A stretch of DNA of 64,000 bases from Paenibacillus sp. BJ-4 (GTDB lineage: Bacteria; Bacillota; Bacilli; Paenibacillales; Paenibacillaceae), in assembly GCF_020404765.1 (NCBI RefSeq), contig NZ_JAIVEM010000052.1:59583-123582 (forward strand), written 5' to 3'. Numbering within the stretch: the first letter of the stretch is position 1; the number at the start of each line of letters is the position of its first letter. Under the pieces are notes generated by a model that was not told where the DNA came from, did no database searches, and worked only from the letters and a program-made list of their open reading frames with translations. A program made the position numbers and the translations under genes. Positions 26,924 through 35,295 of the stretch are shown here, one piece after another.

Positions 26924-27658
26924 ATGCAGGTCAAACAGTATATGCTTGGAAAGGGTTATTCTTGGGCGACCCCTTATTATATAGCCATAGGGAAACAGAG
27001 AGGTCCGCATGTGATGGTGGTCGCGGGCATACACGGCAAGGAAATCGCAAGCATACGCGCGGCTGAGAAGCTGGTGAGGCTGTTAGACCAGCAGAAGCTG
27101 CGAATCAGCCAAGGCAAGCTCATAATCGTACCTATAGTCAATCAAGAAGCTTACCGCAAACGGATTAGGGGAATACCTGACCTTAATCGAACCTTTCCAC
27201 GCACAAAAAAGCAAACGGCCTCCAATCCGCTTTCCGCTGCGGTATTCCAATTAGCACAAAAGCATCAACCCGAGTGGTATCTCGATCTGCATGAAGCCAA
27301 CGGATTGTCACAAAAGGATGCCAAGGTGCTTGGTCAAACGCTAATTTCCGATAAGGGCAATCCGGTAGTTCCTGCGGTGCGTCGAACTATAAAGCGAATG
27401 AACCATTCCATCAAGATCAAAGAACGGCATTTCAACCTTCGGTTGCATGAGCTGCCGGGCTCCTCCCGTACGGCAGCAGCCCGATTCTTAGGCGCACGGG
27501 CGGTCACGGTGGAAACATGCTGGAGTCTACCCAAGAAGGTACGTATTAAGTATCAGCTGGAGATCGTGCAGCATTTCTTAAGAGAAGCTGGGCTGATCAA
27601 GGCCAACGAGGTATATTTATCTGCCAAGGTTAGAATGGGTCATTCCATGAAAATGTAA
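26924..27658 (+). CDS. M14-type succinylglutamate desuccinylase/aspartoacylase-like hydrolase
   Basis: 244 residues from ATG 26924 (GGAGGTGAAAGGG upstream; an in-frame GTG at 26915 lies within the ribosome site). Zinc ligands are seen in GIHGKE (His, Glu) and LDLHEAN (His), with DLNRTFP as the substrate Arg/Asn motif; TVETCW probably carries the catalytic Glu. These enzymes cut amide bonds next to a carboxylate, from peptides or acylated amino acids. The C-terminal tail is basic. Cotranscribed with the GT4 gene; together with the ATP-grasp gene nearby it suggests tailoring of a peptide or amino-acid decoration. Confidence 0.75.
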   Translation: MQVKQYMLGKGYSWATPYYIAIGKQRGPHVMVVAGIHGKEIASIRAAEKLVRLLDQQKLRISQGKLIIVPIVNQEAYRKRIRGIPDLNRTFPRTKKQTASNPLSAAVFQLAQKHQPEWYLDLHEANGLSQKDAKVLGQTLISDKGNPVVPAVRRTIKRMNHSIKIKERHFNLRLHELPGSSRTAAARFLGARAVTVETCWSLPKKVRIKYQLEIVQHFLREAGLIKANEVYLSAKVRMGHSMKM

Positions 27659-27673
27659 AATGTAACATTAAAA

Positions 27674-27737
27674 AATAAAAATCGCTTCTAGAGCCAGGGA
27701 TTTTCCTTTCCCATACTCAAGAGCGATTTTTTTTATT
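27674..27737. terminator. Terminator between the M14 gene and the guanylyltransferase gene
   Basis: AAAAATCGCT pairs with AGCGATTTTTTTT around about 35 bases that include a smaller inverted part. Works best on the plus strand. Confidence 0.65.
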
Positions 27738-27788
27738 TGCCATCTCGTGCACAAATTGATGTTGGTGCTTATATGACATCTCTATACG

Positions 27789-29132
27789 TCAAGATTCGGA
27801 TTTATAGAAGGCACTCACCAAGCTTTCTCCCAGGCGAACCTCAATTAGCTCCAATGGTTTATCCAGATCGGCCCGGATCGTGTGATACGTATCGACCGGG
27901 ATACGAAAGACTGAACCGCTTGCTGCCATAAAGCGTTCTCCATTCAGCATGACCTCCCCCCGGCCGGAAACGATCGTCCACACTTTCAACCCACTGCCGT
28001 GACAATGGCCGTTTAAGCGTTGATCTGGGAGCACCGTCAAGCGTATAGCAAGAATATCGTTCAAGCTCCGATGATCGAATTCGTCCATCACCCGGTAGCT
28101 ACCCCAAGCGGTTTCACCATGCATGGGGCGTCGATGAAGTGCCCCCAGCTGCTCTTTGATCGCGTGGGCATGACTCTTGGCGGCAATGAGGATGCCGTCA
28201 GGGCTGGCAGCAGCAATAATATCCTCCACGCCAATGACATGGAGTGGATAGGGCAGCTCATTGACGATATGCGTGCCATGAGCGGGGCCACTGATCTGTC
28301 CGCGCCCAATCACTCGGTTGCCGAGCTGTTCCGTTAATGCCTGCCAGCTGCCGATGTCACGCCATTCACCCTCGTAGGGGAGGACGACCGCACGTTCTGC
28401 ACGTTCTGCAATCTCCTCGTCGAAGCTGCGAACAGGGAGGCAGTCGTACATCGCGCATAATGCCTTATCGTTCAGCGGCAAATCGCTACGTTCCATGCAG
28501 GCCAGCATATACCGTAGCTTAAAAGCGTAAATGCCACAGTTCCAGAGCGCACCTTGGCTGATAAGCTGTTGCGCTCCCAGGCGATCCGGCTTTTCTGTGA
28601 AGCGGGCAACTGACGCATAGGCGGGTTTCTTCTTTCTTATCATTCGCTGACCCGGAACGATATAACCGTATTGGTCAGAAGGATGAGTGGGCCTTGTCCC
28701 AAGCATGGCCAGATCAGCTCCACTATCGAGCAACAGACCGGAGAGTGCCGCTACACTTTGGAAGAAATCCTCTCCCACAAACATATCCGCTGGAGCGATA
28801 CAAACAATTTCGTCCAGTCCCACGCCATTGGCGTGAAAATGAGCAGCTGCCAATGCAGCTGCGGTGAAGGTTCCCCGTTTGGCAGGCTCACCTAGAACGG
28901 GCAGATGACCTTCCGTATGACGAAAGGCTAAATTCACCTGACTCCGATGAGCCAGCAGCAGGGCAGAGGAATCCAGCCCGGCTACAGTAAGCTGTCGATA
29001 CACTCGACTGAGCATAGATTCCTTTTGCCCGTCAGGGGCAGGCAACAATCGGAGAAACAGCTTCGAGCGGATATCGTTGGACAATGGCCACAGCCGTTTT
29101 CCAGCACCACCGCATAACAATACGATGTGCAC
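27789..29132 (-). CDS. Mannose-1-phosphate guanylyltransferase / mannose-6-phosphate isomerase-like
   Basis: 447 residues from GTG 29132 (8 bases after GGAGG), so the protein begins with HIVLLCGGAGKRLWPLS, the nucleotide-binding signature. Residues 1-280 are the nucleotidyltransferase, with FTEKPDR and WNCGIYAFK; about 340-447 is a cupin (PDQRLNGHCHG, VSGRGEVMLNGE, PVDTYHTIRA) as in bifunctional ManC/AlgA. It makes GDP-mannose from GTP and mannose-1-P. On the minus strand, upstream of nothing else but adjacent to the glycosyltransferase genes, so it likely supplies GDP-mannose or a related donor to them. Confidence 0.85.
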   Translation of the reverse strand: MHIVLLCGGAGKRLWPLSNDIRSKLFLRLLPAPDGQKESMLSRVYRQLTVAGLDSSALLLAHRSQVNLAFRHTEGHLPVLGEPAKRGTFTAAALAAAHFHANGVGLDEIVCIAPADMFVGEDFFQSVAALSGLLLDSGADLAMLGTRPTHPSDQYGYIVPGQRMIRKKKPAYASVARFTEKPDRLGAQQLISQGALWNCGIYAFKLRYMLACMERSDLPLNDKALCAMYDCLPVRSFDEEIAERAERAVVLPYEGEWRDIGSWQALTEQLGNRVIGRGQISGPAHGTHIVNELPYPLHVIGVEDIIAAASPDGILIAAKSHAHAIKEQLGALHRRPMHGETAWGSYRVMDEFDHRSLNDILAIRLTVLPDQRLNGHCHGSGLKVWTIVSGRGEVMLNGERFMAASGSVFRIPVDTYHTIRADLDKPLELIEVRLGESLVSAFYKSES

Positions 29133-29203
29133 AGGCACTTCCTCCTTCGATACAGATCCATGTTGGATCTGTATCATTTTGCGAAATTTTCTTGATTCTC
29201 TAA

Positions 29204-30040
29204 CTATTTCACCGATGATGTGAGCTTTGATTTTGGAGCTATCTGATACACCTTACGTTGATGAAAGGATAAAGAACGATGGCTTTTAGCAAAGGTATCC
29301 AATTGTTTTTGAGAGAGGGAAGCAGCCCGACTATGAAGCGCTTTATTAAGTGACTTGCGCAAAATCATCCGAGAGGGCTGGATGCTGTACAGATAGTTGG
29401 CATACGTCTCATATTCGGAGAAACCAAACTGTTTTTTTCGGTCTATACTTTGGATAATCGCGTTGTACCAGGGTTTCCCATGACGGGACTCAATGACCTG
29501 CTTGAGTCGTCTGAGCCATGCTTTTTCAAACAGCATATAGTGAGTAACAAAGGACTTCGGTGAGGGAGCCTTCACGCCTATCAGCTTGCGGTAGGTACGG
29601 AAATACTCAGGCTGGCTCCAGCTTCGATAGTAAAATATCGTTTTGCCGTCCTTTCGAAACACATGTGGACGAATTAAAATCGTATCCGCATCAATGACGA
29701 GAAAAAAAGAGGCTTTACTGATTTTATCCCCGTTCATTTTGAGCAATTGCTGATATAGCCAGCCTGAGCGGTCCCAGCGCGCTGTACCGTAACGAATATG
29801 ATTTTTTGTGATGGGCAGGACTGCCTTTTCGTCTACAAATGTACAGTTCCTGCTTGCACACAATCGACGAATTCCAGCGCTTTGCGGTGAAACGATATAA
29901 ATCGTTCCGATTCGGTGCTGCACGTGACGGCGTAGGCTGTCAATTACCAGCGGTAATGTGGCAATATCTTTATCAATTGCAGGAATCAGAACATCAATTG
30001 TAAGCGAACCCTTCCGTGGTTCATCCGATTGCGCTGACAT
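29204..30040 (-). CDS. DUF6492-like glycosyltransferase-fold protein
   Basis: 278 residues from ATG 30040, with GGGAG 8 bases upstream. Begins with IDVLIPAIDKDIATLPLVID, contains a likely metal-binding DXD in FLVIDADTILI and KSFVTHYMLFEK, a pattern that fits GT-A-fold proteins of the DUF6492 family. The tail is Lys/Ser/Gln-rich. It and the guanylyltransferase gene are both on the minus strand, 71 bases apart, and probably cotranscribed in the order DUF6492 then guanylyltransferase. The sugar transferred is unknown. Confidence 0.7.
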   Translation of the reverse strand: MSAQSDEPRKGSLTIDVLIPAIDKDIATLPLVIDSLRRHVQHRIGTIYIVSPQSAGIRRLCASRNCTFVDEKAVLPITKNHIRYGTARWDRSGWLYQQLLKMNGDKISKASFFLVIDADTILIRPHVFRKDGKTIFYYRSWSQPEYFRTYRKLIGVKAPSPKSFVTHYMLFEKAWLRRLKQVIESRHGKPWYNAIIQSIDRKKQFGFSEYETYANYLYSIQPSRMILRKSLNKALHSRAASLSQKQLDTFAKSHRSLSFHQRKVYQIAPKSKLTSSVK

Positions 30041-30250
30041 GCTATTCACTCCCTATATATGCAAATGTACGCGTCCGGCGTCTTACAATATCGTATGCCT
30101 GGACAGGCGACTTCGACCGGGCAAGGCCAGTCGTCCATTTCCAAGCAGTACAGGGCTGATGTAGCTTTCGGATGGGGAGTTGGTGCATACGATGGATTGA
30201 TCTTTTTTAACAGGAGCGTTCTACCCTGAGAGTAGAGAGGAGAGGGGCAA

Positions 30251-31042
30251 GTGAATTCTTCACAAGCGCAGGCTTTGCGCAGCAAGTGGCATAAAACTAA
30301 ATTGCTGCTCCAGCATCGCGGCATCAAGCCGTTTGTGCCGGATACCCGGAAATATACCAAAGCCAATTTGAAGTCAATGCTGGAGAAGTACGGTATGGTC
30401 TACGTAAAACCCGATCGAGGAACATTCGGTAAAGGTGTGATGAGAGTAGAGCAGGAGGAAGGTCAGCGTTTTGCCTATCAACATGAGGAAAAGCGTTTGG
30501 AGTTCAAAAATGTAGAGGCACTATATGTCAGCCTCTCGAAGAAAATAGGGAAGAAAAGCTATCTCATTCAAAAGGGAATCCATTTACTGCGTCATCAGAA
30601 ACGCTACTTTGATATCCGGGTTATGGTGCAGCGCAATGCAAAAGGGCCGTGGGAATCTACCGGAATTATTGGTCGGCTCGGTCATCCACGCAAAATCGTG
30701 ACCAATTATCATAGCGGCGGCAAGCCGATGGCACTGGAGGAGCTGCTACAGTCTCATTTACCCAAAAGCAAACAGGCTGAGCTGGTAAAGAAACTGAATG
30801 CCATGGGCATTACCATTGCCGCCCAACTGCAAAAAACTTATCCGAATTTCCGGCAAATTGGAGTGGACATTGGGCTGGATCGCAGCTCTACTCCATGGAT
30901 TATTGAGGTGAATACGAAGCCTGACCCGTATATTTTTAACCAGTTAAAAGATAAGTCGATGTACCGCAAAGTATTAAGCTATTGGCGACTGGCCAATCAA
31001 AAGAAGAAAGCTACAGGCTCTAAAAAAGCAAAAAGCTCATAA
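30251..31042 (+). CDS. YheC/YheD-family ATP-grasp protein
   Basis: 263 residues from GTG 30251 (GAGAGGGG upstream). ATP-grasp fold: MVYVKPDRGTFGKGVMRVE (phosphate loop), YLIQKGIHLLRHQKRYFDIR, and the metal site in VDIGLD...PWIIEVNTKPDP. YheC and YheD are endospore coat-associated proteins in Bacillus, and ATP-grasp enzymes form amide bonds from a carboxylate and an amine. The reaction is not known. The tail (KKATGSKKAKSS) is strongly basic. Divergent from the DUF6492 gene, ending the group 25884-31042. Confidence 0.85.
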   Translation: MNSSQAQALRSKWHKTKLLLQHRGIKPFVPDTRKYTKANLKSMLEKYGMVYVKPDRGTFGKGVMRVEQEEGQRFAYQHEEKRLEFKNVEALYVSLSKKIGKKSYLIQKGIHLLRHQKRYFDIRVMVQRNAKGPWESTGIIGRLGHPRKIVTNYHSGGKPMALEELLQSHLPKSKQAELVKKLNAMGITIAAQLQKTYPNFRQIGVDIGLDRSSTPWIIEVNTKPDPYIFNQLKDKSMYRKVLSYWRLANQKKKATGSKKAKSS

Positions 31043-31085
31043 GTGAGGAATCGGTTTGGTGACTGAAGCTCTGAACTGGAGGAAT

Positions 31086-31122
31086 AAAAGGATGAATATC
31101 TTATCGATTCATCCTTTTTACA
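31086..31122 (+). terminator. Terminator after the ATP-grasp gene
   Basis: AAAAGGATGAAT / ATTCATCCTTTTT with a 9-base loop, followed by the T run. Confidence 0.92.
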
Positions 31123-31141
31123 TAAATAGCGGAGTTACTTT

Positions 31142-31252
31142 TTAAACACGCCAGGTAACAAGCTGTTTACGTATAAATGTGATTTGCCCGCTATGATACG
31201 TATCATGCAGCATCCACCGCGATAAAGCATAACAAAACGGAAAAACCGTAGC
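31142..31252 (-). pseudogene. Remnant of a DinB-like protein, C-terminal part
   Basis: A minus-strand frame of about 36 codons ends with TAA at 31142-31144 and contains RWMLHDTYHSGQITFIRKQL, the last helix of DinB/YfiT-type proteins with the metal-binding His in HDTYHSGQ. It begins after an in-frame TAG, and no start or upstream domain is visible. A gene remnant in the 31.04-31.33 kb gap. Confidence 0.6.
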
Positions 31253-31330
31253 CTATCGAAACGAATGTCATGAAAAAAGTGGAATTGGAAAAGCTATATA
31301 AAAAAACAATGAGAACTGAGGTCTTGGTGT

Positions 31331-31978
31331 ATGGAACTATGGGAAACCATGCTAAGGTCTGCATTAGCATTTACCGTCATGATGCTTATTGCACGTATAT
31401 TGGGAAAACCGACTATTGCGCAAATGACCTATCATGATTTTGTGGCTGCTGTTACATTGGGGGCTATTACTGCGAATATCTCCTATAATGACAAAATAAG
31501 CGTTTGGAATTTACTTACAGCCTCGTTGACCTTTACCGGAATTGCTTACTTGCTGATGGTATTTGCCATGAAGAATCGGAAACTGCGAAATTGGTTTTCG
31601 GGAAAACCAACCGTGTTAATTCAAGAAGGAAAAATTTTGGAGAACAATATGAGAAAGCTTAAGATTACACTGGATACACTGAATCAGGAGCTAAGGGAAA
31701 AAAATATTTTTAATATTCAAGATGTTCAGTATGCCGTACTTGAAATGAATGGGAGCATTTCCGTATTACCAAGGCCGGATTCTAAGCCCGTAACCAGAAA
31801 AGATTTGCATTTGGACGTACGTTCCGAACAGACTTTTCCTATTGAATTAGTCATGGACGGGAACATCGTTGACGCTAATTTGAAGGAGAATAACATAACA
31901 ACAGAGTGGCTGTATTCGCAGGTAAAAAAAGAAGGGATTATCGATAGAAAGTATCAATTATGCCGTAATCAGTTCTGA
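31331..31978 (+). CDS. DUF421 (YetF-like) membrane protein, frameshifted near the 3' end
   Basis: 215 residues as it stands: three N-terminal membrane helices (LAFTVMMLIARILGK, FVAAVTLGAITANI, LTFTGIAYLLMVFAM) and the cytoplasmic DUF421 domain (LIQEGKILENNMRKL, DVQYAVLEMNGSISVLP). A second frame directly continues the family: after DRK, a shift by one base gives SINYAVISSDGNIYFDEYKD and ends at 32037-32039, the usual C-terminus. So the gene has a one-base indel near 31945 (the AAAG). The last about 30 family residues are lost from the natural frame. YetF-like proteins are spore-related membrane proteins in some strains. Confidence 0.85.
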   Translation: MELWETMLRSALAFTVMMLIARILGKPTIAQMTYHDFVAAVTLGAITANISYNDKISVWNLLTASLTFTGIAYLLMVFAMKNRKLRNWFSGKPTVLIQEGKILENNMRKLKITLDTLNQELREKNIFNIQDVQYAVLEMNGSISVLPRPDSKPVTRKDLHLDVRSEQTFPIELVMDGNIVDANLKENNITTEWLYSQVKKEGIIDRKYQLCRNQF

Positions 31979-32044
31979 TGGAAATATATATTTTGACGAG
32001 TATAAGGATCAAATCGAACATCCTATTGATAAAGAGTGAATAAA

Positions 32045-32105
32045 CCAGGTTCAATAGCTTGCTCCCAATGTTTTAGGGAAAAGGCTATCGAACCTGGGTT
32101 CGTTT
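32045..32105 (+). terminator. Terminator after the DUF421 gene
   Basis: CCAGGTTCAATAGC pairs with GCTATCGAACCTGG (one mismatch) over a loop of about 24 bases and precedes GTTCGTTTGTT. It follows the frameshift-restored stop by 6 bases. Confidence 0.75.
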
Positions 32106-32244
32106 GTTGCTATACAATAAATTTGAAATTGAACAACCTGTAACTCTATGCTATTCTTATATATTAATAGAGAACAGCGCAGTAATATTTAGTTTCTGCG
32201 CCTCTAAACATCAGATGATATGATCAATAGAGGGGAGAACAGCC

Positions 32245-33024
32245 ATGAACTCGGTCATTGAACTTAATAATGTAAGCTGGAAAAGAGATAATCGTACCAT
32301 ACTGGATCAAATCAACTGGAAGGTAGCCGAGGGTGAGCACTGGGCTGTACTTGGACTGAATGGATCGGGTAAAACAACGATGCTGAATATGATCAATGGT
32401 TACATATGGCCAACTATAGGCAGTGTAAGTGTGCTGGGACATACGTTCGGGGACGTGGATCTGAGGGAGCTGCGCAAATCTATCGGCTGGGTCAGCTCCT
32501 CTCTACAGGAAAGAATCAATGGCAGTCAGCGCACGCAGGATGTTGTCATTAGCGGCAAATTTGCCTCCATTGGACTTTATGATCAAACAACGGATACGGA
32601 TTATGAGCAAGCCGTACACCTCATGACCCAACTGGGCTGTGCTCACCTCGTGGACCGATTGTATCAGGGATGCTCACAGGGGGAAAAGCAAAAAGTGCTT
32701 ATTGTTCGCGCGCTAATGGCCTCGCCCAAGCTGCTGATTTTGGACGAGGCGTGTAACGGCCTGGACTTCTTTTCCCGGGAATCCTTACTAACCAGTATTC
32801 ATCAACTGTCCGAATCGCCAGGTTCGCCGAATTTATTGTATGTTACACATCATATCGAGGAAATTTTACCGATGTACACACATACCATTCTGATTCGCCG
32901 GGGTACTGTTTTCGCCAAAGGTAAAACGACAGACATTCTGAGCAGTGAAACGCTTAGTGCCTTTTTTGAAACACCTGTGCAAGTTGAATGGAGACAGGAA
33001 CGTGCATGGCTCTCTATGGTATAG
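32245..33024 (+). CDS. ABC ATP-binding protein (YlmA-like), no adjacent permease
   Basis: 259 residues from ATG 32245 with GAGGGGAGAAC upstream. Walker A GLNGSGKT, signature YQGCSQGEKQKV (a slightly divergent signature), Walker B LLILDEACNGLD and H-loop YVTHH are present. YlmA-type ATPases occur as isolated genes in Firmicutes. No permease is seen within several kb, so the partner is unknown or the protein works alone, for example at the ribosome. Its stop lies inside the short terminator hairpin at 33009-33037. Confidence 0.88.
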   Translation: MNSVIELNNVSWKRDNRTILDQINWKVAEGEHWAVLGLNGSGKTTMLNMINGYIWPTIGSVSVLGHTFGDVDLRELRKSIGWVSSSLQERINGSQRTQDVVISGKFASIGLYDQTTDTDYEQAVHLMTQLGCAHLVDRLYQGCSQGEKQKVLIVRALMASPKLLILDEACNGLDFFSRESLLTSIHQLSESPGSPNLLYVTHHIEEILPMYTHTILIRRGTVFAKGKTTDILSSETLSAFFETPVQVEWRQERAWLSMV

Positions 33025-33037
33025 AGGGTCTTTTTTT
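33009..33037 (+). terminator. Terminator overlapping the YlmA-like gene end
   Basis: CTCTAT-GGT-ATAGAG is followed by GGTCTTTTTTT. The stop TAG (33022-33024) is inside the stem. The stem is short, so efficiency is uncertain. Confidence 0.5.
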
Positions 33038-33040
33038 CAG

Positions 33041-33967
33041 CTATCCTGCTACGATCATAATGAGGATAGGCAAAATCAGGAATGAGGCTAACGTGCTCCA
33101 CAGGATACAGGTGGACACGAGTTTGGGCGATGCATTGAATTTTTGTGCTAAGATGACGGCATTCACAGCAACCGGCATGGAGGCCAGAATAAAGAGAACG
33201 GAGAATAGAAGTCCAGATATCCCCAGTATCAGCATGGCAAGGCAGGCTGCAAGCGGAGAGAGCAGAAGCCGGATGATGAGTCCTGCATAGCTTGCTTTTT
33301 TAATAGACGGCTCCAGCTTGAAGATTTTTACATAAGCCATCTGGGTGCCAAGGATCGCCAGCACGACCGGAGAATAGGCTGCTGCAATCATCGAGACGCC
33401 CGATTGAATCCCGGAGGGCAGATGCCAATCCAGCAGCCGAAGCCCCAGGGCAAGTAGGGCCGCATAGATCGCGGGCAGTGAGAATACCGACTTAACGGCG
33501 CTTTGAACAGAAAATTCAGAGCGGGCTGCAAAGTAAACTCCAAGGGTATTGACCAGAATTATCTGGATGACAACATACACAGAGGCCTTATCCAATCCAA
33601 GCTGCCCAAAGGCAAGTAAAATGAGCGGCAACCCATAATTCGCACTATTGGTCAGTGTGGAGATCAGGGTAAGTCCGGCCGTTTCAGGGGCGCTCAGCTT
33701 GAAGATTTTCCCTGCCAATTGGGCGATTCCCCATAATAGTAGCAAATTCAATAATGAAAAGGCGGCAGTCTGCACCACATCATGCCAGGAGAGCTGTGCT
33801 TTGAGCAGCGTGTCCAGAATCATCGCAGGACTTAAAAAGTACAAGTATAAAGTCGAGAGCGGCTTAGTTTCCAGCTTCATGAATTTGCCGAGTAAAAACC
33901 CGGCGATCACTGGAAGGGACAGTGGAACGATAACGGATAAAAGAGTTGAAAGTACAATTTGAATCAT
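33041..33967 (-). CDS. AEC-family (auxin efflux carrier) transporter
   Basis: About 308 residues from ATG 33967 (a GTG 9 bases upstream is nearer the AAAGGA site; choice uncertain). Ten membrane helices. N-terminal LSLPVIAGFLLGKFMKLETK and LSTLYLYFLSPAMILDTLL, plus NSANYGLPLILLAFG in helix 4, are typical AEC marks. Members export auxin, malate or other organic acids using the proton gradient. No enzyme or regulator neighbour suggests the substrate. Confidence 0.85.
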   Translation of the reverse strand: MIQIVLSTLLSVIVPLSLPVIAGFLLGKFMKLETKPLSTLYLYFLSPAMILDTLLKAQLSWHDVVQTAAFSLLNLLLLWGIAQLAGKIFKLSAPETAGLTLISTLTNSANYGLPLILLAFGQLGLDKASVYVVIQIILVNTLGVYFAARSEFSVQSAVKSVFSLPAIYAALLALGLRLLDWHLPSGIQSGVSMIAAAYSPVVLAILGTQMAYVKIFKLEPSIKKASYAGLIIRLLLSPLAACLAMLILGISGLLFSVLFILASMPVAVNAVILAQKFNASPKLVSTCILWSTLASFLILPILIMIVAG

Positions 33968-34111
33968 GAAATCCACTCATCCTTTCTGTAATAACAATTT
34001 TCATTATAAGGTGCGGCTTTCGAGCCCGTCCAAGATGAAAATACGATCAAGCTTATAGGTATATACTATGAATCTTTAGTTAGTTATTCTAAATATGCAC
34101 TAAGTAGAACA

Positions 34112-34163
34112 ACAAAAGGGATGCCCACAGCCATGTGAAAGGCTGGTGGAACATCCCTTTTGT
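34112..34163. terminator. Terminator-like hairpin before the trhO stop
   Basis: ACAAAAGGGATG and CATCCCTTTTGT are complementary around an inner loop with a second pairing (CAGCC/GGCTG). It terminates trhO on the minus strand. Confidence 0.8.
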
Positions 34164-34190
34164 TATGATGAAGCAGATGATCCTGCTGAG

Positions 34191-35084
34191 TTAAGCAGAA
34201 ACAACAGCTTCCGCTTTAGTCCGGCACTCATCAGAGCAACAGTGTTGATGCTGCTCTTCGCAGTCTGGACATACGATATGCTGGAGATTGCATACCGGGC
34301 AGTTGATATAATGATCGTTTGGTGCTTCACAATGGAAGCATTTGCCGACAATAACGTCCTCGTCGGTGTGGTTAATTGGAATCGAAATCCGTTCGTCAAA
34401 CACATAGCATTTACCGTCAAACAAGCGTCCTTGTACTTCTGGGTCCTTGCTGTAAGTCACAATGCCGCCATCCAGTTGGGCTACATCGTTAAAGCCTTCT
34501 TTGATCAGAAGACCGGACAGCTTTTCGCAACGAATACCTCCGGTGCAATACGTCAGGATTTTCTTGTTCTTAAACTGACTCATATTGTCACGAATCCACT
34601 GTGGAAATTCACGGAACGATTCAACTTCCGGGCGAATGGCTCCGCGGAAATGACCGATGTCATATTCATAGTCGTTACGACCGTCCAGTACAACTACATC
34701 TTCATCTTGAAGATGCTCGTAAAACTTCTTCGGTGACAAACGCTTGCCGCTAATTTCATTAGGGTCGAGCTCATCCTCATGACGCAGCGTAACAAGCTCC
34801 TGACGATGACGTACGAATATTTTCTTGAACGCATGCCCGTCAGATTCATCTATTTTAAAAACAATATCGTGGAATTTCGGATTGGTGCGCAAATCACGAA
34901 TATACTGCTCTGTTTGCTCTACCGTACCAGACAATGTTCCGTTAATACCTTCCTCAGCAATCAAGATTCTTCCCTTGACGCCCAGCTCCTTGCAATAAGC
35001 AAGATGCTCTGCCGTAAAGGTGGCAGGATCTTCAATATTTACATATTTATAAAACAACAAAATTCGATAAGCATGCTCACACAC
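34191..35084 (-). CDS. trhO: tRNA U34 hydroxylase TrhO (rhodanese-like, YbfQ)
   Basis: 297 residues from GTG 35084 (AGGGTGA upstream). N-terminal UPF0176 domain ([31 protein letters not shown]), then a rhodanese domain with active loop [11 protein letters not shown], and a C-terminal Cys/His cluster ([29 protein letters not shown]) that is typical of the family in Firmicutes. It hydroxylates uridine at wobble position 34 using molecular oxygen, on the way to mo5U or cmo5U. Single gene with its own terminator. Confidence 0.92.
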   Translation of the reverse strand: MCEHAYRILLFYKYVNIEDPATFTAEHLAYCKELGVKGRILIAEEGINGTLSGTVEQTEQYIRDLRTNPKFHDIVFKIDESDGHAFKKIFVRHRQELVTLRHEDELDPNEISGKRLSPKKFYEHLQDEDVVVLDGRNDYEYDIGHFRGAIRPEVESFREFPQWIRDNMSQFKNKKILTYCTGGIRCEKLSGLLIKEGFNDVAQLDGGIVTYSKDPEVQGRLFDGKCYVFDERISIPINHTDEDVIVGKCFHCEAPNDHYINCPVCNLQHIVCPDCEEQHQHCCSDECRTKAEAVVSA

Positions 35085-35295
35085 GTAAAATCACCCTCTG
35101 ATTCAAGTCAAAGTTTTTTAAACAATTTTAAATGTACCACATTCTTTAAGTTAGTCAACATAAATGTATAAAAAGTGGAAATGAAAAAGGTCATGAAGAT
35201 GACAAGCGACAAAAGTATTACATTATAATAAAATCGTAGTGATACGTGAATTTTGGTAGCTGGATGAGTTCTATGAGATGAAAGGATGAATAGAG

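Noticed and set aside
34191..35084. Cys-rich tail of TrhO as a separate zinc-finger gene
   Set aside because: The frame is continuous with the rhodanese domain and this tail is normal for the family in Firmicutes.
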